Source: Streptococcus caballi DSM 19004 (GTDB lineage Bacteria; Bacillota; Bacilli; Lactobacillales; Streptococcaceae). From it: a DNA stretch of 62,292 bases. The notes beneath the pieces are model-generated. The model was not told the origin of the DNA and made no database searches. It was given only the letters and a program-made list of their open reading frames with translations. The position numbers and the translations under genes were made by a program. The first letter of the stretch is position 1. Every line of letters begins with the position of its first letter. The DNA lies in contig NZ_KB904123.1 of assembly GCF_000379985.1 (NCBI RefSeq), forward strand, positions 1 to 62,292. The letters are read 5' to 3'. Below, one piece after another: positions 55,065-62,292 of this stretch.

Positions 55065-55445
55065 GTGCAATTTTTGGATAATCGCGTAGTATTTAAATAC
55101 TATGAGGAAAGTCCATGCTAGCACTGGCTGTGATGCCGGTAGTGTTTGTGCTAGGTGAATGAATAAGCCTAGGGAGGCAACGATGCCTTACGGCGAGTAA
55201 AATGGCTAAGTCTTAGGATAAGTCAAACTAACTCTGAAAGTGCCACAGTGACGTAGTTTCTGGGGAAACCTGGAAAGTGGAACGCGGTAAACCCCTCAAG
55301 CTAGCAACCCAAACTTTGGTAGGGGCATGGGATAGCTGGAAACGAACGGTCTATCCTGACTGGAAACAGTAGACAGATGATTATCGAAGGAAGCAATGCC
55401 TAGTTGCTTCTGGAACAAAACATGGCTTATAGAAAATTGCATATA
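55065..55445 (+). ncRNA. rnpB: RNase P RNA, bacterial class B
   Basis: The catalytic RNA of RNase P, which trims tRNA 5' ends. GAGGAAAGTCC near 55102 and the later ACAGAT (about 55374) form the conserved core, and GTGCAATTTT at the 5' end pairs with AAAATTGCAT at the 3' end. The approximately 380-nt length suits the Bacillus/Streptococcus type. It starts 13 nt after gpsB, so its promoter lies in gpsB or it is processed from a longer transcript. Confidence 0.95.
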
Positions 55446-55452
55446 GGTTTAT

Positions 55453-55474
55453 AGCTAGCTTTTGCTAGCTTTTA
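55453..55474 (+). terminator. Terminator after rnpB
   Basis: AGCTAGC and GCTAGCT form a 7-bp stem with a TTTT loop, followed by TTTAT. Confidence 0.75.
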
Positions 55475-55522
55475 TATTACTCATTTTAGATAAAAAACAC
55501 AACAATAGAGGATAATATTGAA

Positions 55523-56677
55523 ATGAAAGAGAAGTTCAAATTGGTAGCAACCGTGGCGGCTGGTCTAGAAGCCGTTGTCGGAAAAGAAATTCGCAATCTT
55601 GGAATAAATTGTCAAATCGCTAACGGAAAGGTATTCTTTGACGGAAGCGTTGAAGTCATTGCTAGAACTAATTTATGGCTGCGTGCGGCAGATCGTGTCA
55701 AGATTGTTGTGGGAGAATTCCCTGCACGAACCTTTGAAGAATTATTTCAAGGAGTCTTTACTTTAGATTGGGAAAATTATTTACCACTGGGAGCAAAATT
55801 TCCAATTTCAAAGGCCAAGTGTGTCAAATCCAAATTGCATAATGAGCCAAGTGTTCAAGCAATTTCCAAGAAGGCTGTTGCCAAAAAATTGCAAAAATAT
55901 TTTCACAGACCTGAGGGAGTACCCCTTCAGGAAACTGGAGCTGAGTTTAAAATTGAGGTCTCTATTCTAAAGGATAAAGCAACAATCATGATTGATACAA
56001 CCGGGGCCAGTCTTTTTAAGCGTGGTTACCGTACAGAAAAAGGTGGAGCTCCTATAAAGGAAAATATGGCAGCGGCCATTATTGAATTGTCCAATTGGTT
56101 TCCTGATAAGCCTTTCATAGACCCAACTTGTGGCTCGGGAACCTTTTGTATTGAAGCTGCAATGATTGGTATGAACATTGCACCAGGATTCAATCGTGAT
56201 TTTGCCTTTGAGGCTTGGCCTTGGGTAGACAAAGAGTTAGTTCAGCGTGTACGTGATGAAGCTGAAAATCAGGCTAATTATGATATTGAGTTAGATATTT
56301 CAGGATTTGACATTGATGGTCGTATGGTTGAAATTGCAAAGAAAAATGCTGCGGAAGCGGGTCTTTCAGATGTTATCAAATTGAAACAAATGCGTCTGCA
56401 GGACTTGAAAACCGATAAAATCAACGGAGTTATCATTTCTAACCCACCTTATGGCGAACGCATGCTTGATGACAAAGCTGTTGATATCTTGTATAATGAA
56501 ATGGGACAAACCTTTGCTCCTTTAAAAACATGGAGTAAGTTTATCTTGACAAGTGACGAAAATTTTGAAAAAAAATACGGTAGCCAAGCTGATAAAAAGC
56601 GAAAATTGTACAATGGGACTTTGAGGGTTGATTTGTATCAATATTACGGCCAACGTGTGAAACGCAATTTAAGTTAA
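55523..56677 (+). CDS. THUMP-domain class I SAM-dependent RNA methyltransferase (RlmL/YpsC-like)
   Basis: This 384-aa protein has an N-terminal ferredoxin-like/THUMP region (about 1-160) and a Rossmann methyltransferase. The motif DPTCGSGTFCIEAAMI binds SAM and SNPPYGERM (NPPY) is the base-methylation motif. Such enzymes make m2G in 23S rRNA; the exact position in streptococci is not inferred here. It follows the rnpB terminator and is 18 bp before mapZ. Confidence 0.92.
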   Translation: MKEKFKLVATVAAGLEAVVGKEIRNLGINCQIANGKVFFDGSVEVIARTNLWLRAADRVKIVVGEFPARTFEELFQGVFTLDWENYLPLGAKFPISKAKCVKSKLHNEPSVQAISKKAVAKKLQKYFHRPEGVPLQETGAEFKIEVSILKDKATIMIDTTGASLFKRGYRTEKGGAPIKENMAAAIIELSNWFPDKPFIDPTCGSGTFCIEAAMIGMNIAPGFNRDFAFEAWPWVDKELVQRVRDEAENQANYDIELDISGFDIDGRMVEIAKKNAAEAGLSDVIKLKQMRLQDLKTDKINGVIISNPPYGERMLDDKAVDILYNEMGQTFAPLKTWSKFILTSDENFEKKYGSQADKKRKLYNGTLRVDLYQYYGQRVKRNLS

Positions 56678-56695
56678 GAATAAGAGGTGATGTGA

Positions 56696-58213
56696 GTGGC
56701 AGAGGATAAAAAGGATCAAATTCAAGAAAATGAAGATGTCCTTGATTTCAAAGATGCTAAAAATATGACAGTCGGTGAGGCTGTCCGTAAGGATTCGGAA
56801 ATTAAGGCGGGGGTCACAGAAGAAGACAGTGTACTTGATAAATATATCAAGCAGCACCGCTCAGAAGTGGTTTCACAAAAATTTGAATCCAAGAAAACGG
56901 ATTTTGATAATCTAGATACAGCAGCCTTGGATGATTTCATCAAAAAACAGCGTGATGAGTTATCCAAGTCAGGTCTGATTGAAGATAATTTTCAGGTAAA
57001 GAATCCTACTGTTGAAGAAAAAGTAGAGGAAACTAAAACAGTTCAAACTGAGTTGGTGCCTTCTCCAGAATCAGACTCTCCTGCTAAGCCGCAGTTTGAA
57101 GAACAAGAAGAACAAGTTGAATCAGTTCAAGAGAAGCATTCCGAAACTGAAAGACCTGTTCCTGATTACCTAGAAGATGCCCAAAAGAATGAAAAAATTC
57201 CTTTTTATAAAAGAAAAGGTTTGATATTAGGTGTTTTATTTGCCCTGTTATTTGTGATTTTTGGATCAGCTTATGGTTTAAATCGTCTGAATAAGAACAA
57301 TAACAAAGCAGTAGCATCGTCAAGTTCCTCTTCTAAAAAAGTTAGTAAAGCAAGTAGTTCATCGGAGCAAAAGCAAACTAAAGCAGACAAGAAAGCCTTT
57401 GATGACAAGTATGCGACCTTTTTTACAGATGCCAATAAAACTAAAATCAAGAATAGTGAACTATCTAAGCTACCAGAACTTGAAACGCTTCTGAAAAAGC
57501 TAGAAAAAACAACTTACTATAAATCCGCTAAAGAAAAATATGATGGTCTCAAACGTCAAATTGATGCTATTCAGGCGGTTAACAGTAAGTTTGATTCTGC
57601 AGCAGTTGTTGATGGTGCTAAAACTTCTGCTACAGTTAAATCCTCTGCTAATTTTGATGATTTATCAAGTCAGACCTTGAATACCGGAAATGCTAATTTA
57701 GATGCTGTTTTGCAAGATGTCATTTCTGACGGTCGTAAGCAGTTGTCAGCAAGGAGTGCGGCAACTTCATCTACAGATTCTAATCAAACAACAGTGGCAC
57801 CAGCTCAGGAAGCTGCAAATCAGTCTGAGACTGCGCCTGCCCAAGCAGCTACTACAAATGGCACGACAATAGGCAGCATTGCTGGTGCTAGTGGCTATGG
57901 CTTATCAAATTATGATCCAGCTATTCTTCAGCGTGACCGCAGCCGTGTTCCTTACAACGATTCTGCTATTGCAGATGCTGGGAATGCTGCTTGGACGTTT
58001 AATTCAGGTGTGCTTGAAAAAATCATTGCAACTTCTCAAGCGCGTGGCTACATCACAGGAAATAATTTTATTCTTGAACGTGTTAATATTATTAATGGTA
58101 ATGGTTATTACAACATGTTCAAGCCTGATGGTACTTATTTATTCTCAATCAACTGTAAAACAGGTTATTTTGTCGGGAATGCTTCTGGCAACTCAGATGC
58201 TTTGGATTATTAA
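56696..58213 (+). CDS. mapZ: Midcell-anchored protein Z (MapZ/LocZ)
   Basis: MapZ marks the division site by binding peptidoglycan and guides the FtsZ ring in streptococci. The 505-aa protein has a charged cytoplasmic part (about 1-175) and one membrane helix (about 178-199). An extracellular domain built of long helices follows (about 235-360), then a Ser/Thr/Gln linker (about 360-395). The C-terminal domain (about 400-505) carries the wall-binding fold. The start is GTG 56696 after AGAGGTGA, 18 bp after the methyltransferase gene. Regulation by StkP phosphorylation is known for the family. Confidence 0.93.
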   Translation: MAEDKKDQIQENEDVLDFKDAKNMTVGEAVRKDSEIKAGVTEEDSVLDKYIKQHRSEVVSQKFESKKTDFDNLDTAALDDFIKKQRDELSKSGLIEDNFQVKNPTVEEKVEETKTVQTELVPSPESDSPAKPQFEEQEEQVESVQEKHSETERPVPDYLEDAQKNEKIPFYKRKGLILGVLFALLFVIFGSAYGLNRLNKNNNKAVASSSSSSKKVSKASSSSEQKQTKADKKAFDDKYATFFTDANKTKIKNSELSKLPELETLLKKLEKTTYYKSAKEKYDGLKRQIDAIQAVNSKFDSAAVVDGAKTSATVKSSANFDDLSSQTLNTGNANLDAVLQDVISDGRKQLSARSAATSSTDSNQTTVAPAQEAANQSETAPAQAATTNGTTIGSIAGASGYGLSNYDPAILQRDRSRVPYNDSAIADAGNAAWTFNSGVLEKIIATSQARGYITGNNFILERVNIINGNGYYNMFKPDGTYLFSINCKTGYFVGNASGNSDALDY

Positions 58214-58216
58214 GAA

Positions 58217-58252
58217 AAAAGAACTTCAGTTTAAGAAAACTGAGGTTCTTTT
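58217..58252. terminator. Bidirectional terminator between mapZ and luxS
   Basis: AAAAGAACTTCAGTTT and its near-complement pair, with one mismatch, around a short loop. Confidence 0.88.
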
Positions 58253-58263
58253 CTGTCTTTATT

Positions 58264-58746
58264 TTAAACGAGGTGACGCTGGAATGGGTCGTCAGAGATA
58301 CCCTTTTCCAAAATGAGCTTAGCCCATTCTTTGGCTGAAAAGAGGCTGTGATCCTTGTAATTACCACAGGATTCAATGGTTGTACCTGGGACATCTTCCC
58401 AAGATGTAACCGTGGCAATTTCTTCCAAACTTGATTTGATGACCTTGGCAATATCATTTGCGCTTGGTTGCCCCCACATAATCATGTGAAATCCAGTACG
58501 GCATCCAAATGGTGAGCAGTCAATCATGCCATCAATGCGCTCGCGAATGAGTTTGGCAAGCAGATGCTCAATGGTATGCAGCCCGGCAGTCGGAATGGAG
58601 TCTTCATTAGGCTGGACTAAACGAATATCAAAATTAGTGATAACATCGCCTTTTGGACCAGATTCTTCTGAAATTAGACGAACGTAAGGTGCCTTAACAG
58701 CTGTGTGATCAAGCTCGAAACTTTCAACAATAACCTCTTTAGACAT
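58264..58746 (-). CDS. luxS: S-ribosylhomocysteine lyase (AI-2 synthase)
   Basis: LuxS splits S-ribosylhomocysteine to homocysteine and DPD, the AI-2 precursor, in the activated methyl cycle. The 160-aa metalloenzyme has HTIEH (57-61) and a metal Cys in ESCGN near 126; the catalytic Cys is in GCRTGFH (C82). ATG 58746 follows AAGGAG. It is a single-gene minus-strand unit convergent with mapZ. Confidence 0.97.
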   Translation of the reverse strand: MSKEVIVESFELDHTAVKAPYVRLISEESGPKGDVITNFDIRLVQPNEDSIPTAGLHTIEHLLAKLIRERIDGMIDCSPFGCRTGFHMIMWGQPSANDIAKVIKSSLEEIATVTSWEDVPGTTIESCGNYKDHSLFSAKEWAKLILEKGISDDPFQRHLV

Positions 58747-58906
58747 GAGATACTCCTTTTTGATTTTTATAATTCTATTTAGAATCATGATAACATAAAA
58801 ATAGAGAAAAGGCTTGTCATTTTAAATTGTGAAAAACCATATTTTATGATAAACTAAAATATGGTTTTCAATGATGAAATCTAATTAAAATGTTGAGGTA
58901 TAAATA

Positions 58907-60514
58907 ATGTTAAATCTTATTTTAGCGATTGTTTGTGCACTCATCGGTTTGATAATTGGTTATGTAGTTATTTCTGCTAGACTGAAGTCAGCAAAAGAAG
59001 CTGCAGAACTGACTCTTCTAAATGCTGAGCAAGATGCTGTTAATTTGCGTGGAAAGGCCGAAGTAGAGGCTGATGACATTAGAAAAACAGCTGAGCGTGA
59101 AAGTAAGGCCCACCGTAAGGAATTACTTTTAGAAGCAAAAGAAGAGGCTAGAAAATATCGAGAAGAGATTGAAAAAGAATTTAAGTCTGAGAGACAAGAG
59201 ATTAAGCAGATGGAGGCACGCTTAACTGAGCGCGCTTCAACTCTTGACCGCAAGGATGAAAATTTATCTAGTAAAGAAAAATCGCTAGATAGTAAAGAAC
59301 AAAGTCTAACCGATAAATCTAGACATATTGATGAGCGTGAAAAACAAGTCCAAGATTTGGAGACGCAAAAACAGGTTGAGCTTGAAAAAGTTGCCATGAT
59401 GACGATTGCAGAAGCGCGTGAGATTATTTTAACAGACACGGAAAATAAGCTGACGCATGAAATCGCAAGCCGCATCAAAGATGCTGAACGTGAAATCAAA
59501 GACAAATCCAATAAAATAGCTAAAAATATTTTAGCTCAGGCTATGCAGCGCATGGCTGGAGAATATGTAACAGAACAAACCATTACTACTGTTCATTTGC
59601 CTGATGATAGTATGAAAGGTCGAATTATTGGTCGTGAAGGGCGTAACATTCGCACTTTGGAAAGTCTGACAGGGATTGATGTCATCATTGATGATACACC
59701 GGAAGTTGTTGTTCTGTCTGGTTTTGATCCTATTCGTCGTGAGATTGCTCGTATGACTTTGGAAGCCTTAATTGCGGACGGTCGTATCCATCCAGCTCGT
59801 ATAGAAGAATTAGTTGAGAAGAATCGTCTTGAGATGGATAATCGCATCCGCGAATATGGTGAGGCGGCAGCTTTTGAGATTGGTGCACCGAACCTCCACC
59901 CAGACTTGATTAAGATTATGGGACGTTTGCAGTTCCGCACATCTTATGGGCAAAATGTGCTACGCCATTCTGTTGAAGTTGGTAAGTTAGCAGGTATTTT
60001 AGCTGGTGAACTTGGTGAAAATGTTGCACTTGCTCGCCGTGCTGGTTTCCTACACGATATGGGGAAAGCCATTGACCGTGAGGTTGAAGGTAGTCACGTT
60101 GAAATTGGTACTGAGTTTGCCCGTAAATACAAGGAAAATCCAGTGGTTGTCAATGCCATTGCCAGTCACCACGGCGATGTTGAGCCTGAAAGTGTCATCG
60201 CTGTCCTTGTTGCAGCGGCTGACGCCCTTAGTTCAGCCCGCCCAGGTGCTCGTAACGAGTCCATGGAAAATTATATTAAACGCTTGCGTGATTTGGAAGA
60301 AATTGCTACAAGCTTTGATGGCATCCAACAGGCCTATGCTCTTCAGGCAGGTCGTGAAATCCGCATCATGGTTCAACCAAACAAGATTTCAGATGATCAA
60401 GTAACGGTTTTGGCTCACAAAGTTCGTGAGAAAATCGAAAATAATCTGGATTATCCAGGAAATATCAAGGTTACCGTTATCCGTGAAATGCGTGCCATTG
60501 ATTATGCTAAATAA
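58907..60514 (+). CDS. rny: Ribonuclease Y
   Basis: RNase Y is a membrane-anchored endoribonuclease that starts mRNA decay and processing. The 535-aa protein has an N-terminal membrane helix (about 3-24) and a long coiled coil (about 25-200). A KH domain follows ([15 protein letters not shown] near 243), then the HD domain with HSVEVGK and FLHDMGKA and the later [10 protein letters not shown]. It has its own terminator. Confidence 0.97.
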   Translation: MLNLILAIVCALIGLIIGYVVISARLKSAKEAAELTLLNAEQDAVNLRGKAEVEADDIRKTAERESKAHRKELLLEAKEEARKYREEIEKEFKSERQEIKQMEARLTERASTLDRKDENLSSKEKSLDSKEQSLTDKSRHIDEREKQVQDLETQKQVELEKVAMMTIAEAREIILTDTENKLTHEIASRIKDAEREIKDKSNKIAKNILAQAMQRMAGEYVTEQTITTVHLPDDSMKGRIIGREGRNIRTLESLTGIDVIIDDTPEVVVLSGFDPIRREIARMTLEALIADGRIHPARIEELVEKNRLEMDNRIREYGEAAAFEIGAPNLHPDLIKIMGRLQFRTSYGQNVLRHSVEVGKLAGILAGELGENVALARRAGFLHDMGKAIDREVEGSHVEIGTEFARKYKENPVVVNAIASHHGDVEPESVIAVLVAAADALSSARPGARNESMENYIKRLRDLEEIATSFDGIQQAYALQAGREIRIMVQPNKISDDQVTVLAHKVREKIENNLDYPGNIKVTVIREMRAIDYAK

Positions 60515-60517
60515 AGA

Positions 60518-60546
60518 CAAAAGAAGTCAAGGGGCTTCTTTTGTTT
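60518..60546 (+). terminator. Terminator after rny
   Basis: CAAAAGAAG and CTTCTTTTG form a 9-bp stem, extended by one G-U and one C-G pair, and are followed by TTTT. Confidence 0.85.
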
Positions 60547-61597
<1,051 letters not shown>

Positions 61598-61623
61598 ATA
61601 GACTAGAAAAGAGAAATAAGCTT

Positions 61624-61938
61624 ATGATGTTAAAACCTTCTATTGATACTTTATTGGACAAAGTCCCATCAAAATATTCACTTTGTATCCTTCAAGCCAA
61701 GCGTGCTCATGAACTAGAAGCAGGTGCTAAGCCAACTCAAGAATTTTATTCTGTAAAACCAACTTTGCAAGCTTTGGAAGAAATCGAGTCTGGTAATGTT
61801 GTTATCCACCCAGACCCAGAAGCTAAGCGTGCTGCTGTTCGTGCTAAACTTGAAGCAGAGCGCTTAGCTAAGGAGGAAGAAGAACGCAGAATCAAAGAAC
61901 AAATCGCCAAAGAAAAAGAGGATGGTGAAAAAATCTAA
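61624..61938 (+). CDS. rpoZ: RNA polymerase omega subunit
   Basis: Omega assists assembly and stability of RNA polymerase by binding beta'. The 104-aa protein starts [19 protein letters not shown], with the [14 protein letters not shown] helix and a charged C-terminal tail. Two adjacent ATGs (61624, 61627) are possible starts. It follows gmk closely and ends before an IS200-like element. Confidence 0.95.
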   Translation: MMLKPSIDTLLDKVPSKYSLCILQAKRAHELEAGAKPTQEFYSVKPTLQALEEIESGNVVIHPDPEAKRAAVRAKLEAERLAKEEEERRIKEQIAKEKEDGEKI

Positions 61939-62012
61939 GTTTTAGCTTAGAAAGTGGAACTAGTCCATTCAGTTACGATTGACTTAAATAAGGTAGATCA
62001 TTAAAAAGACTA

Positions 62013-62038
62013 AAGCTGAGATTGAAGAATCTCAGCTT
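62013..62038 (+). terminator. Hairpin after rpoZ
   Basis: AAGCTGAGATT and AATCTCAGCTT form a perfect 11-bp stem with a 4-nt loop. The T tract is poor, so termination may be weak. Confidence 0.55.
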
Positions 62039-62059
62039 AAATTATGTGACTTTCAGTCC

Positions 62060-62120
62060 GTTTCGCTCCGCAGGTGCGAAACAAATAAACCACCCGCTAT
62101 GCGGGTGCGCATCGCTGGTT
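62060..62120. mobile_element. IS200/IS605-type left-end hairpins
   Basis: Two hairpins lie before the transposase: GTTTCGC / GCGAAAC (62060-62082), and a nested AACCA...TGGTT with inner CCCGC / GCGGG (62088-62120). Subterminal hairpins of this kind are the sites recognised by single-strand HUH transposases. The exact left boundary and target site cannot be fixed. Confidence 0.6.
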
Positions 62121-62190
62121 ATACCAAAAAAACTCCAAACGCGATACAATAAAGGTGTTCAAGCCTAATGTAAAGCGAAAGGAGCAAAAT

Positions 62191-62292
62191 ATGGCACAAA
62201 AGGCACATAGTTTATCTCACACAAAGTGGATGTGTAAATACCACATTGTGTTTACCCCTAAGTATAGACGAAAAGTAATCTATAATCAATAT
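62191..62292 (+). CDS. IS200-family transposase TnpA, 5' part
   Basis: The frame starts at ATG 62191 after AAAGGAG and reads HTKWMCKYHIVFTPKYRRKV, the N-terminal signature of the Y1 HUH transposases of IS200/IS605. It runs off the window after 34 codons. The HUH and catalytic Tyr motifs lie beyond the edge, so intactness cannot be judged. Confidence 0.88.
   Translation, partial: MAQKAHSLSHTKWMCKYHIVFTPKYRRKVIYNQY

Overview
The window is a stretch of a low-GC Gram-positive chromosome and reads as Streptococcus throughout. The evidence is MapZ and GpsB, a class B RNase P RNA, the dcw start order rsmH-ftsL-pbp2X-mraY, a copYAZ operon with cop boxes, TTG starts on ylxQ and infB, an LPXTG surface protein, and the TGATA-N9-TATCA CYS-box of streptococcal CmbR regulators. 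The mix of genes would suit the S. bovis/equinus group, but the species cannot be fixed from this window.

Layout. 1-6580: translation/transcription operon rimP-nusA-ylxR-ylxQ-infB, then rbfA, set apart by 359 bp and a terminator. 6660-7775: a LOG-family hydrolase and a nucleotidyltransferase-like protein. 7825-11145: an 894-aa LPXTG protein of SEC10/PgrA type on the minus strand, with large inverted repeats upstream and a four-copy 42-bp tandem repeat. 11146-15147: a DUF6261 protein and the copper-export operon copY-copA-copZ. 15229-20890: a broken TRIC-type channel gene, a HAD phosphatase, a TetR/DegV divergent pair with a candidate operator, a YgjV-like membrane protein, two membrane-anchored coiled-coil proteins and a relic of a Na/Pi cotransporter. 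21003-28320: nagA, T-box controlled glyQS, a YciI relic, a YnzC-type protein and tkt. 28405-31890: a lipoprotein relic whose start lies inside the tkt terminator, then a probable bacteriocin-immunity gene with an ABC exporter. 31917-39053: proBA, an unassigned coiled-coil gene and the start of the division/wall cluster. 39174-46882: DEAD-box helicase, a cystine-type ABC transporter split over two CYS-box promoters, a DUF4059 protein, trxB, pncB-nadE. 46888-49634 (minus): NitT/TauT-type ABC transporter. 49807-54602: pepC, pbp1A, recU, ypsA. 54716-62292: gpsB, rnpB, an RNA methyltransferase, mapZ, luxS, rny, gmk, rpoZ and the start of an IS200-type transposase.

Themes. Much of the window is core physiology: ribosome maturation, wall growth at midcell (pbp2X, mraY, pbp1A, gpsB, mapZ), RNA decay and processing (rny, rnpB), NAD salvage and proline synthesis. 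The less ordinary content lies in regulation and decay: an apparent AUC start on rimP, two likely leaderless mRNAs (proB, rsmH), perfect palindromes over the trxB and pncB promoters, a CYS-box sharing bases with a terminator, and at least four recognisable gene relics (TRIC, Na/Pi, YciI, PepSY lipoprotein). No CRISPR array, prophage or complete mobile element is present; only the 5' part of one IS200-like element is seen at the right edge. I see no convincing wholly new multi-gene system. The best candidates for undescribed biology are the paired membrane-anchored proteins at 18939-20417, the repeats around 10590-11029, the Cys-rich NitT/TauT transporter and the immunity/ABC cassette.
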